From positions 4,030,001 through 4,094,000 of the forward strand of contig NC_079242.1 of NCBI RefSeq assembly GCF_028009165.1: a DNA stretch of 64,000 nt, in the 5' to 3' direction. Origin of the DNA: Akanthomyces muscarius. Lineage: Eukaryota > Ascomycota > Sordariomycetes > Hypocreales > Cordycipitaceae. This document shows, in pieces, positions 47,921-57,731 of the stretch (positions are counted from its first letter, which is position 1; each line of letters begins with the position of its first letter). The position numbers were made by a program, and so were the translations under genes. The notes under the pieces were generated by a model. That model did not search any database and had not been told where the DNA came from. It saw only the letters and a program-made list of their open reading frames with translations.

Positions 47921-48416
47921 CTATGAAACCCCGTTGACTTCCGCACCAGCCAGTAAACCTTCTTTCTTAAGCTGATCCGAGACGATGTCAATCACATTCT
48001 TCAACGCCTCCATCTCCTCTTCCACAGTGCCGCCCATGCCGGCATTCACGAAGCTCATCGAATTTGTGACGTAAACGGGTCGATTTGCCCTCCTAGCCAG
48101 GATCCTTGCGGTCCGTGTTGTGAATTCAAGAGTAGCCTCCGTTGTGAAGATTGTGGTTGCCAGCGGTTGTTGCGGGTTGAATCTCTTTTCGCAATCAGTA
48201 AGATTTCCGAAAAGCAAGGTTTTTGGGACATACATCAGGAAGAGCATACACCATAGAGCCCATCGGCGTTGTAGCGCCCGTTTCCTCCTGTGATGCCGTT
48301 GTGAGGGACACCATCACCGCCTTATCGAGGGTTGCGACACGGATGAAGATTCGCGTGTCCAGCGACTTGGGCAATGGAATCGACACCTCAACACTCTGCG
48401 TGTCCTTGAATGCCAT
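47921..48416 (-). CDS. POC4: Proteasome assembly chaperone 4-like protein
   Basis: Two exons, 148 aa: 48416-48234 and 48184-47921, with a 49-nt phase-0 intron (GTATGT donor, CTGAT branch, GAAAAG acceptor). Reading through the intron meets a stop, and splicing joins YALPD directly to RFNPQQPLAT. The sequence fits the PAC4/Poc4 (Pba4) family, which pairs with PAC3 to guide alpha-ring assembly of the 20S proteasome in the cytosol: beta strands VEVSIPLP and TRIFIRVATLDKAVMVSLTT, a conserved TPMGSMVYALP turn, then TTEATLEFTTRTARILARRANRPVYVTNSMSF, and a C-terminal amphipathic helix EEEMEALKNVIDIVSDQL. A second in-frame ATG four codons upstream (48428) is possible. It is transcribed divergently from the methyltransferase gene at 48772. 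The symbol is by family analogy. Confidence 0.82.
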
Positions 48417-48771
48417 TTTAAGCTCCAAGAAAGAAGTCCTTCAGCTTCGGTACTTCAGCTGCTGATGTTGACTTGGGCGGCTTCAAACCTGGACACCCCG
48501 TTGCACAAGTCACATGATTGGTCGATTTCTCACTGTAGCCCGCCCGAATCGCCTGAAATGGAACGATATCAGCCCGCACAGAAAACCGCCGAAGCGGCCA
48601 ATTCCTCTTCAGAAGCCAAGATATTTCACAAATTTTCACCCAGGTACCAAAGCAGTTCTCGGTTAGGCCTTGTCGTCGAAGACTGCATTTTTCTGATCTT
48701 AATCCTCACTGCCCCGCACCCTCTGCTCTCTGCACTGTCCGCTCTCGGCGGCCAACTCAAAGTCTCAGAGC
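48417..48771. promoter_or_regulatory. Shared divergent promoter, PAC4-like / N-methyltransferase
   Basis: The 355 bp between two divergent start codons must contain both promoters. An inverted CCAAT box (ATTGG) is at 48517-48521. No TATA box is apparent. Confidence 0.6.
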
Positions 48772-50131
48772 ATGGCAGGGCAAAATGCACCGGCCCAGCC
48801 TCAATTCTCAGAGGAGAGCGCGTGGGCGGGTGTAGAGGACAATATGGGCGACCCAGAAGAAGTGAGAGTCATTTTCTCTGCTTTGGACTCCTTCTCGTAC
48901 GCACTCAGCCCAGGTTAGATGCGACATGAGACTAATTGCATGCAGACAATACGCCAAAATCGCCCATTTTAATGTCACGCATCTCCGAAGGCGTTCATTC
49001 TATGCGCTACCGCAAGCGCAATGGCAGATGCTGGCAGCGCCTCCTTTCAACTTCCTGGAAACTCTTGACAAGGCAGACAAGGCCATCGACTTCAACGCGG
49101 AGCTCGCCAGAGCGATTCTCAAGTCTGGTCTACAATCGTTCCAGACTATGGCGGACCCATCAGCTGGAGGAGACATAGGCATGCCGCATGAATGGGCAGG
49201 TGTCGCAAAGCATCTAGACATTGACAAGGCCAGAAGCACAATCCGCCAGTTCTACCGTGACTGGACCACAGACGGCGCAAAAGAGAGAGAGGCTTCATAC
49301 GGCCCCATCATGAAAGCACTCGCCGAGGAAAAGTCCAAGTCAACAAGCGGGGAACTCTACAAAGTTTTAGTTCCGGGAGCTGGTCTTGGAAGACTGGTGT
49401 TTGACTTGTGCCAGGCCGGATTTGAAGCTGAAGGCAATGAGATCTCGTATCACCAGCTTATTGCTTCATCGTTTATCCTAAACGAGTGCAAGGGTCCAGA
49501 GCAATTTACCATTTACCCATGGGTACACACATTTTCCAACCACCTGACGCGCGAGAATCATCTGAGGGGGTACAAGGTACCAGACATCCACCCTGCGATG
49601 ACACTCGCTGCCACACCCGACCGTGGCACCATGAGCATGTGCGCGGCAGACTTCCTCTGCCTTTACGGCGACGAGGAGCACGAAGGACAATATGATTCTG
49701 TGGCTTGCGCATTTTTCCTCGACACGGCGCCCAATCTGATCCGTTATCTTGAGGTGATCAAACATTGTCTGCGGCCCGGAGGCGTCTTGGTCAATGTCGG
49801 CCCCTTGCTGTGGCATTTCGAGAACAATGCGCCTGGAAACCACGGCAATGACGATGACGGAGACGGCGATCACGACCACAAAAACTCATCTGGCATTGCC
49901 GACCCTGGTAGCTTCGAGCTGGCAAATGACGAGGTCATGGCTTTGCTTACGCGACTGGGATTCGTCGTCGAGTGGTTGCAAACAGGCATCGAAGCGCCAT
50001 ATATTCAGGACAGAGAGAGCATGCTGCAGACGACATACAGGGCCAACGCCTGGCTGGCCCGGAAGCCACTTTCCGAATCGTCATGCTTGGTGGAGGATAA
50101 AAGCATTCGCATCGGTAATGTAAATATTTGA
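48772..50131 (+). CDS. Carnosine N-methyltransferase-like (N2227 family)
   Basis: Two exons, 436 aa: 48772-48896 and 48946-50131, with a 49-nt intron (GTACGC donor, ACTAAT branch, GCATGCAG acceptor). Splicing creates the conserved join EEVRVIFSALDSFS-QYAKIAHFNVTHLRRRSFYALP. The family (human CARNMT1, yeast YNL092W) transfers methyl from SAM to the imidazole of histidine-containing dipeptides. The SAM-binding Rossmann motif is at about residues 180-207 (KVLVPGAGLGRLVFDLCQAG, then EGNEIS). Further family motifs are YPWVHTFSNHLTRENHLRGYKVPDIHP, the acidic-loop motif ADFLCLYGD, YDSVACAFFLDTAPNLIRYLE, LRPGGVLVNVGPLLWHF, and FELANDEVMALLTRLGFVVEW. An Asp/Gly/His-rich insertion (DDDGDGDHDHKN) interrupts the C-terminal part. 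The physiological substrate in fungi is unclear. Its 3' end lies only about 100 bp from that of the convergent dehydrogenase gene. Confidence 0.9.
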
Positions 50132-50233
50132 ATTAAGGATTGCATAGCGACATCAGATAGACCTTTCATAAAAAAAGACGAGCGCAGTGCGGCATTTCAA
50201 CTTTCATTCATTTTATATTGCATCATGACTATG

Positions 50234-51175
50234 TTACAGCTTGGCAGCGGAAATCATCTCGCCACGCTGCCAGAGCGAGCCACCGTCGACCGCGAGCGTC
50301 TCGCCGTTGACGTGGGAGCCCGCACGGCTGGCCAGGTACACGACCGCGCCGGCAATGTCCTCGGGCTCGCCGAGGCGCTGCATGGGGTTGGCCTTTGCTT
50401 TTTCCTCGGCGCCGCCGGTCGCCTCCATCAGGCCGTTGGACATTTTGCTGGGGAAGAAGCCCGGGCAGAGCGAGTTGACGGTGATGTGGCGGGGGCCGAG
50501 CTCGACGGCCAGGTTGCGGCCGAGGTGGAGGACGGCGGCCTTGGAGGCCGAGTAGCCGTAGGTGCCGTGCTCGCCGAGGCTGCCGATGCCGAGGCCGGCG
50601 ACGGACGAGGTGATGATGACGCGCGCCGGGTCGCGGATCGAGGCGCGCTTCTCGAGCAGCGGCGCGAACTCGCGGATCGCGTTGAAGACGCCGCGGACGT
50701 TGAGGTCCATGACCTTGGCAAAGGCCTCGTCCGGGTGCTTGTCAAAGGCGGCGCCCCAGGTCGCGCCCGCGTTGGCGAAGAGGATGTCGACGTGGTCCGT
50801 GTGCTTGCTCACCGCGGCGAGCAGCTGCTTGATGCCGGCGAGCGTCGACGAGTCGGCGGGCACCGAGATGATCTCGGCGCCGGGGGCGAGGTTGGGCTGC
50901 GCCTTGAGCGCCGCGACGGCCTCTTCGCACGCCTTGGCCTTGCGCGACGAGATGAAGACCTTGGCGGCACCGGCTTGGAGGAATCTGTAGTTTTCTGCCT
51001 GTTAGCTTTCTAGTTGCGGGTGCCTCCACGGGTAGAACTGCCCGGATTTGGGGGAAAGGTGCATTTACGCAGAAGCGGCGTGCAGACCCAGACCGCGGGA
51101 GCCGCCGGTGACGACGGCAACCTTGCCCTTCAGGGAGAAGAGCGAGGGAAAATCTCTCAAGACTGCCTCAGACAT
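50234..51175 (-). CDS. Short-chain dehydrogenase/reductase with C-terminal AKL
   Basis: Two exons, 285 aa: 51175-51069 and 50984-50234, with an 84-nt intron (GTAAAT donor, CTACAG acceptor). The classical SDR layout is complete: the cofactor motif TGGSRGLG at 23-30; SSRK at 48-51, which favours NADP(H); NAG at 107-109; SSVAG at 162-166; the catalytic Tyr180-SAS-Lys184; and the NSLCPGFFPSKM and GGSLW regions. Similar fungal proteins are commonly annotated as rhamnolipid-type 3-oxoacyl-ACP reductases, an annotation by similarity that does not prove substrate. The last three residues, AKL, form a type-1 peroxisomal targeting signal, which suggests import into peroxisomes and perhaps a role in fatty-acid or acyl-CoA metabolism (inference). 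GC is very high, which produces a long antisense shadow frame. It is convergent with the methyltransferase gene. Confidence 0.88.
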
Positions 51176-52185
51176 TGTGAATTGGTTTTTATTGGACAGA
51201 TGTTGATGTATGGACAAAAGATGACGGCAGACGCTCCAGCTCTCCGTCTAGGCCAACAGGAATTTAGCCGAGGCTCGCGATAGCGTGGTTGCTAGTTGCT
51301 TGGAGCTTGGCTAGTGCGGCGCTGCGAAGCAGTGAAGAAGGAGAGTATTCTTGTTGATGCTGAATGGTAGAAAAATTGGCGTATCAACTATCAAGGGACG
51401 GACTCTGGTACAGTTTTACGCTTCGCGGCAACGGCGACGTAATATAACCATCTCAAGTCCGTGGACTCCGTCGGCTGAGGGAAAGCTCCAGGGATCGGAC
51501 ACGGAGAAAACTGCGATTTGCGGGGGAGATGTGCCGAGGCTTCGGTGGAGTTTCGACCGGACTGGCTTCGAGGTTCGGAGCTCACTTACTATATTATCAC
51601 TAGCTTATCATTGTTCTGCATCTCGTTCGCGTTATTAGCGGGCCGGAGACGTGCTATCATTCGAGCTGCTTTGAAATCTTGAGCTCCGGTGGCTTGATGA
51701 ATGGCGACTGGACGGCGTTTTCAGTTTCCGGGGAAAGCTAACTTATTTGCCGCATTACCAGTCGCGGGCCAACCTTGAGCACTCTTGCGTGAAGGTACAG
51801 GTCTCTTTCATCGCCATTTAATCTAACATGTATTGAGGGATGATGCTAAGCGTACAACTATAAACGCTACTTGAACTTCAAGAGTGATATTTCTCTTCTC
51901 ATTCTAGCGCTTCTTGCGTGCTAACGTACCTCTCGTCCCACTGGGAGAGGCATGCGCCGCGTTCGCGCAGTAGTGAGATCCTGCGACCTGTAATCATGCA
52001 TGGCTTTCTGGTACGGTATCATGCTCTTTGTGCAATGATAAAAGAATGCCAAAAAGCTGATGAGCCTTCCGTGTCTTCCTTTCACGAGCTGCTCCTAGCT
52101 CCGGATGCTCACATCCATCCGTGCGTGTGATAAGCCTCAAAGCCTATTTCCTACAGCGAGCCTCCTCTGGGGTCTGCGTTGCGGC
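51176..52185. other. Intergenic region
   Basis: Upstream region of the dehydrogenase and 3' region of the DUF6590 gene. No gene seen. Confidence 0.5.
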
Positions 52186-54136
52186 TCATTTGTGGCGCTG
52201 CTTTTGGTGTATCTTCTTTTCCCAACAGGAGTTGACTGCATCTCCGACGATTTGCCAATCGCTGGCGTAGACGCGGCCAATAAAAAATACCTTGACATTG
52301 TGCTCGACGGTGACAAGCTTCGAGTAGTTGACTCTAGACTCTCTCGAAATCTTTTCGCCCTCCTCTGTCATTTCGACCCGTACAGGTGCAAATCCCAATG
52401 ATGGCTCGCCGTCCAGTTTCTTGGACTTTTGGCCTCGTTCATAGACAATGCCGTGCTTTTCGGGCTTTACGCCGTGCTTTTTGCATCCTTTACCGCCGTA
52501 TGTAAGAATCGGCCTGGAAGACGAGTGACGGAGCTGTCAGGAACATGTTCGCTGGTGTTACCCGATGTAGTGCAACTTACACGCACGTGCAGTGGCCTTG
52601 GTCATTGGCGACCACGATAAACCGTCTAAAGCCCACAAAGAATTTCGTCCCAAATTTGTTTTGCAAGTCTTGCTTCTTCGACGACGACGATTTCGGTTGC
52701 TCGCTTATGGAGCCTTGGGGTTCGGACCAGTGTACTTTAAAGATCTGTTGTATTGTCAGGCTGAGCAAGCGGACAAGGCGTGTGAAACTCCGAAACCTAC
52801 CTCTCCGGGCTGGAAACGTGTCGAGTGCTCTATTCGATAGCCTGCGTTGAGCTCGTCAGATTTTGCCTAACCTTTACCAGTCTCTTTGTCAGGTGCATAC
52901 GTACGTGGATCTAGCTCACCATGGCCATCCTCTGCCATTCCAGGCATGTTTTCTACATCTGCAGCTGTCTCAGGGTGTTGTATCGGTGAATCTCCGGATT
53001 CGCTTTGCACTTCGCCTGTTTCCCTTAGCACTAGTTTTCCTGGCGTGCTGGTGATCTCGTTACCATAGCCGTGGCCAGTTCCGTCGATTTCCTCTCCAGT
53101 ATACAGTTGCGCTGCTGCTGCTGCTGCCTGACTGGAAGATGCTTCGCCTTCCTCGTCGAAAGCGCCATACCCAGTCGTTCGTGATAGAACTTGAAAAATT
53201 AGTCAATTAGCCATATATATCCATCAAGCATCCATATCCGCACCGTTGAAATAAGCAGCTGGAGCTGATCCATACTGCGAATAGTCTACAGTAGCTTCTC
53301 GCGCGTCAGTAGCTTCTCGCGACACATTGGGCAATTTTCATACTGGTCGGGTCCTGTTGTTGGTAGTCCGTCCCGTACGAAGACTCAACGTCTGTTCAGG
53401 TAAGCAACTGAGGGGTATCACAGCTTTCATGTGCAACATACATTGCAGGCCGGCACTTTCCGTGTAAACCGCGGCGTCGTGTGACGTGGTCGACGATTTT
53501 CCGTCCGAACTGACGTGTCGGCGATGCGATTTCTCCTTCTCTTTGTGTTTCGACTTGCCCTTTTTGGATTTGGTCGCTTCCGTCGCTCCGCCTGCGTAGG
53601 CATATTCCTCAGCTGCTTCAACTTTGCAATGCGTCAGTGTCTCGGACAAGAAGCACAGACGTGCGAATAATAGGCCAGTCAGGTATTGCACCGAGGCCGA
53701 AACCCGGGAATGGAAAAAGCAAAACGAATGCCGAGGCTCCGTGTAAATGCAGCAAGAAAATTTGTTCATACAGTGAGCTTCATGTCCAGTCGGCGATAGG
53801 CTGTTTAGACGTTCTGTTATGTCCTCGACTCCGGCGTCGCGAGGGGTCCGCGCATGGCCAGCTGGGTTCAGGTCTTGCTGATCCCAATCGTACTCGAGAT
53901 GGCCTGCCAAATCGGCTATCAGTAAATCCTGATCGGATATTTTACCTTCAGGGCCCTGGCTTCGATCCCTTGCCAGACATGCCTTTTCTGATTCCAGAAG
54001 ACGGGGGTCCGGGCGCAAGTGACGTACCTTGGGAATCCTGGCGAACGCGCACGTTGGCCTGCTGGGTGCTGTCCCAGGTCCATTCCGACCAGGCGCCCCA
54101 GCGGTGCGATTTGGATTTTGACTTGTGCTTATGCAT
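52186..54136 (-). CDS. DUF6590-domain protein, nine exons
   Basis: The gene can be reconstructed in phase as 446 aa from nine exons: 54136-54028, 53915-53772, 53621-53442, 53391-53344, 53285-53244, 53189-52905, 52841-52801, 52744-52581, 52513-52186. Introns are 112, 150, 50, 58, 54, 63, 56 and 67 nt with GTACGT, GTATGA, GTATGT, GTATGA, GTGCGG, GTACGT, GTAGGT and GTAAGT donors. The N-terminus is basic and Trp-rich (KSKSHRWGAWSEWTWDST), the middle is disordered with Lys-rich, Gln and Ala runs, and the C-terminal half (about 271-440) is a fungal DUF6590 domain: LDPRYRIE, FQPGE-IFKVHWSEPQG, FFVGFRRFIVVANDQGHCTCV-PILTYGGKGCKK, VNYSKLVTVEHNVKVFFIGRV, and a final NSCWEKKIHQKQRHK. The domain's function is unknown. 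No signal peptide is present; the basic segments suggest a nuclear or cytosolic protein. Exon joins in the C-terminal half are very reliable; those of exons 1-5 are good but less certain. Confidence 0.82.
53289..53321. repeat. Tandem duplication at an intron 3' end
   Basis: A 15-bp sequence (CAGTAGCTTCTCGCG on the + strand) occurs at 53289-53303 and again at 53307-53321, period 18. It lies in the fourth intron of the DUF6590 gene; its two copies contribute the branch site and the acceptor. Confidence 0.9.
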
Positions 54137-56276
54137 AATGTCATCTTGCGTGCATGGATCTCTTGCCCCGGGAAGCGACTAGGCAGGCATTTCTCGGAGA
54201 ATAGGGAAAGAGTTAAGCAGAATAATAAAAGCAATGACCAAGATACAAAATAATCCGCCAAAGGTACACGTTTTTGGAGGCCCAGAACCGGTCAAGGTCG
54301 GCGGGACGTGGCGGCCGGGAGGGGGCCAGTTCTTGTACTAGGCAAGTAGAGCACCGTCGCTAACTACCAGTAGTGCCTACGACTCGAGAGGGCCTGCAGA
54401 TACAGCGAGTTACAGTATCAGCGGGACGACAACGGGACTTTTGGGGCCGTTCTTCTTTTTGGTTGCTCTGTGAGCTACGCGGAAACGGGCAACAAGCGTG
54501 GGTCTTGCTCCAACTGGAGCTGATGCGAGAGGACAGTGATTGGGCGGCCGAGGGGATTGGGATGACCACCAGGTTTGGAGTAGCACAAGAATGGACCATT
54601 AGAGTGCTTGACAAGAACGCAAGTAATAATGAACCTGCATCTCCTCTTGTGCTAATGCCCAAAAAGGCGCGCGATGGCAGGCTCTGCAGTGGGGTCTTGC
54701 CGCCACAGGGATGTTTCTCTGCACGACTGCAGGGGGATGACCATGAGCAACGTGTAATGGTACTACCAACATGCAGTAGATAGTAGATGCTCTACAGCAG
54801 CTAGGGACCGCCGCTAGTTGCTCCAGAGCAGCTGTCGTCGGCATAGCCTACAAACTAACGTTATGTGGTTGCTTGGAGCCGGAGCATTGCTGGCCAGCTC
54901 GTATCTTCTTGGCTTTGCCCTGGGCTTTGCTCACGAATATAGTTACCGCACGCAGACGTGAGAGCCAACCCAGACTGTATCGTATCGCCTCGAGACGCGG
55001 CAAGGAACTGTATGGCGGCGGCGACGCTTATCATCATTGTCATGACCATTGCCATCTGAAGCAAGCCACCCAACAGTATTGGCGCTGATGCCATGCACAC
55101 ACATGCCCAGAGCGAGCGGGGGGTTTCATCAGTGCAAGTGACCATCACGACCCAGTAGGCTGGCCAACGTGTTAGCCGTGAGCCACCAGACTTTGAGCGT
55201 GCGACTCAGCCCATCCACCAACTGCTCTGTCGTCTCCTCCCTGCTCCTCCTTGTCCTCCACTCTTCGCCGGTTAGCTGGGCGAGTCCGTCGCCCGCTGCA
55301 GTTGACACGTCTTTTTCTCTTGGGGATAATAGTGGATTGCAGCTTAAGCCCAGTCCAGGCTGGCGTTCATGGCCCTGGGGCGAGCCGTTGCGAGATGGAC
55401 AGCTCGACCCACAACCCGCGCGTCGCCGCCGGGGCGTTAGCCTTGTCGTCTTCGCCAGCCCGCCCGAGAAGAGAGACAAGAGCCAGTTCATCAAACTTGA
55501 AAGGTGAAAGATGGTTTCGGAGCCATGGGATATTGAGATGAGCAGAGTTGTCGCGTGGATAGGGCGTGTAGAGTAAGATCGTGCACAGTTCGAGTGAAAG
55601 GCCGACTGGTCACGGAAACGAGGGAGAGGCCTTTTTAGTTCGCGCACCACTTACCAAATACCTGGTATTTCTAGCGCAGCAGGTAACGTTAGTGGACTCG
55701 ACGAACAGCCACGCGCTGCAAGATCATAGAGTGTCGCAAGTATGCGAGCTACAAGTCACACTGCTGTCGCTCGTCTTTGGAGGCTTCAAACCCCGCACCA
55801 ACCCTCATCGCTGTGGCTTTCGCGCTGCGGCGGAAAATCCTTGTGACTGCCCCTAGGCCGCTGCTAGATTGGTGGCAGATCTCCATCGCATGCGGAGTCA
55901 AAACCTGCGGATCGTGATCGACGATGACACAATGCTTTCTTGCCGCTTTCTTTTTTCACAAATTCATTCATTAGCTTGTCTCCAGCTGAAGTGGTAATGA
56001 CATCGTTGATAAGTTCTGTGTGATTATCGAAATAGCTTAACTGACAGGCGAGTAGGCGGTACAGCGCGCAGTCTCTTCAGAACGGCGCAGGCATGTTTTA
56101 GAAATACAGCATGATATGTATTGTTTGTAACTCTAGCAACAATTAAGCATGTAGAATGAATCTCCGAGACTCCACCGCGATTCCCGCAGCCCCCGATAAC
56201 CATCAACGCATAGGGCAAAAAATTGGCATAGCTACATCTGGCTTGACACGCCACGCCTTCCGGATGTGCGATACTT
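54137..56276. other. Intergenic region
   Basis: No supportable gene. The frames around 55.1-55.6 kb lack ATG starts and contain stops at critical places; one (+, about 55190-55507) has a hydrophobic start followed by a Ser/Pro stretch and might be a gene relic, but the evidence is too weak to call. Confidence 0.45.
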
Positions 56277-56921
56277 TCAACCCCCCAAACAACCGAACAG
56301 TCCCAAGCCGCCCTTGGACCTCTTCCGGCACCCCTGGTGGCCGGTGCTCTGTCGTGGCTCGCTTGATGCAAAGGTGTCTCGCGACGTTAGCTTTGTAAAA
56401 CTGCGCCTTGGAGTTTCTGTATTCTCTATGGGCGACTTCTTGTGCGTATGTTTCTTGTGCGCATGTTTCTTGTGTGAATGTTTCTTGTGTTCGCAAGATG
56501 TTCGATGCCGAGACGATCTGTGGTGCGACGTTGTAGATCGTCGACGACCATCCTGTCGATGCTCCGATTCCGCTTCTGCGATTTTCGGGTCACGAGATGA
56601 TTTCAAAGACGCCCTGTCTATAGGAAATGCTATACCAGACACTAAATGTGAGAACATGGGTGATACTGGGCTTCTCTCTGGTTCGTGATAACAAATGGCC
56701 GGGTAGGCCCCCATAGGCCTGGAATAGGGATGGTCGGCTTGCTGTCTCCTTCGAGCATCCATTTCCTCTTCAAGCTGTGTACGTCCAATGGGTCCAATGG
56801 CACGACTGCGACCGTGTCTTGACCCTGAGCCATATGTGGCCGGTGGGCGATGAATCGTGGAGGCAAATGCCGCGCTCTGTAGTGCAGCTTGCATTGAGCC
56901 TCCACCGCCATGTCCCTGCAT
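56277..56921 (-). CDS. Unknown His/Lys-repeat protein
   Basis: Single-exon frame of 214 aa from the ATG at 56921 (context CATCATGC). I do not recognise a family. The N-terminus MQGHGGGGSMQAALQSAAFA is followed by a short Arg-rich part containing LEEEMDARRRQQADHPY. The centre is rich in Arg, Ser and His, then comes a tandem repeat of the pentad KKHxH (EHKKHSHKKHAHKKHTHKKS, about residues 143-162). The C-terminus is basic and ends in the glycine/hydrophobic patch KGGLGLFGCLGG, which may be a membrane or partner contact. No clear signal peptide. The His-rich repeat could bind metal (inference). A short intron in the middle cannot be excluded. It lies divergently to isoleucyl-tRNA synthetase with an 810-bp spacer. 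Confidence 0.55.
   Translation of the reverse strand: MQGHGGGGSMQAALQSAAFASTIHRPPATYGSGSRHGRSRAIGPIGRTQLEEEMDARRRQQADHPYSRPMGAYPAICYHEPERSPVSPMFSHLVSGIAFPIDRASLKSSRDPKIAEAESEHRQDGRRRSTTSHHRSSRHRTSCEHKKHSHKKHAHKKHTHKKSPIENTETPRRSFTKLTSRDTFASSEPRQSTGHQGCRKRSKGGLGLFGCLGG
56437..56494 (-). repeat. 15-bp coding tandem repeat (Lys-His)
   Basis: Nearly four copies of a 15-bp unit, differing by one to three bases, encode the repeated KKHxH pentads of the overlapping gene. Confidence 0.9.
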
Positions 56922-57731
56922 GATGGCGAGATGAGGTATGGACTAGTTTGTATTTCCTCCAAAATCATTTGATGCTATACCACAGACACAATCCTGGTTT
57001 GTCGCTGTTCTGCTGTGGTGTGGCTGTAGTTCGGATCCGGATAAAATTGTCTCGGGGCCGATCAGTTTGTGTCAATGTCGACAACGGTGAAAGATAAGAG
57101 CGTAGATTTGAGGCTGCAGTCCCAAGGATTTGAAAGAATCTTGGCATCAAGGTGATCAAAGGCCACGCGGCTTGTCTCGGAGAGGGTCGCCGGTCTTGGG
57201 GCTGAATCTATCCTGAATTGAGATCAGATTCTGCGCAAACAGGTCCATTGCAGGGGCCATGTCGCGAGACTCGGCTAAAAAGGAACCAGAGGGTAGCATT
57301 GAGGTTTCATTAAAAAGGGGAAAAGGGCTGTAGAGAACAAGGCGAAAATCCTTGTTGCACGGCCATTCGCCAAGATGTTGCGGGCGGCAGGCGCGTGTGG
57401 GCAATCGAAGGTTTGGCAGCGGGTTGGTGAATCTGGGCCGTGCCTGACAACCGAAATATTTGGCTTTCTTGTCCGAGTCGCTACATCATTCTCTCCGTTC
57501 GGTCATTTCGTGATTTTAGTGACGTGTAAAACCAGTCCTTATAATTACTCCGATGCTAATGACTTTGCAATGTCACAAATTGCGCCGCTCTCGGCGGCCA
57601 AGCGCCATACCAGGCGTGAGTCACTTGCTGCTCAGCACTATAACTAGACCCCAGCATCGCCACCAATGGAAAAGGCAAATAATCAGTAATACACCAAGAT
57701 AATACACTTAATTCTTGCCGGGCTTGTGGTC
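56922..57731. other. Divergent spacer upstream of IleRS
   Basis: The 810 bp between the His/Lys-repeat gene and IleRS; likely holds both promoters. No gene seen. Confidence 0.5.

Noticed and set aside
50225..51013. 262-codon frame antisense to the dehydrogenase
   Set aside because: Ala/Gly/Arg/Glu-rich shadow of a high-GC gene with complete SDR motifs on the other strand.
55129..55650. Frames on both strands that could be a decayed gene
   Set aside because: Neither has a usable ATG or a family match; a relic is possible but unsupported.
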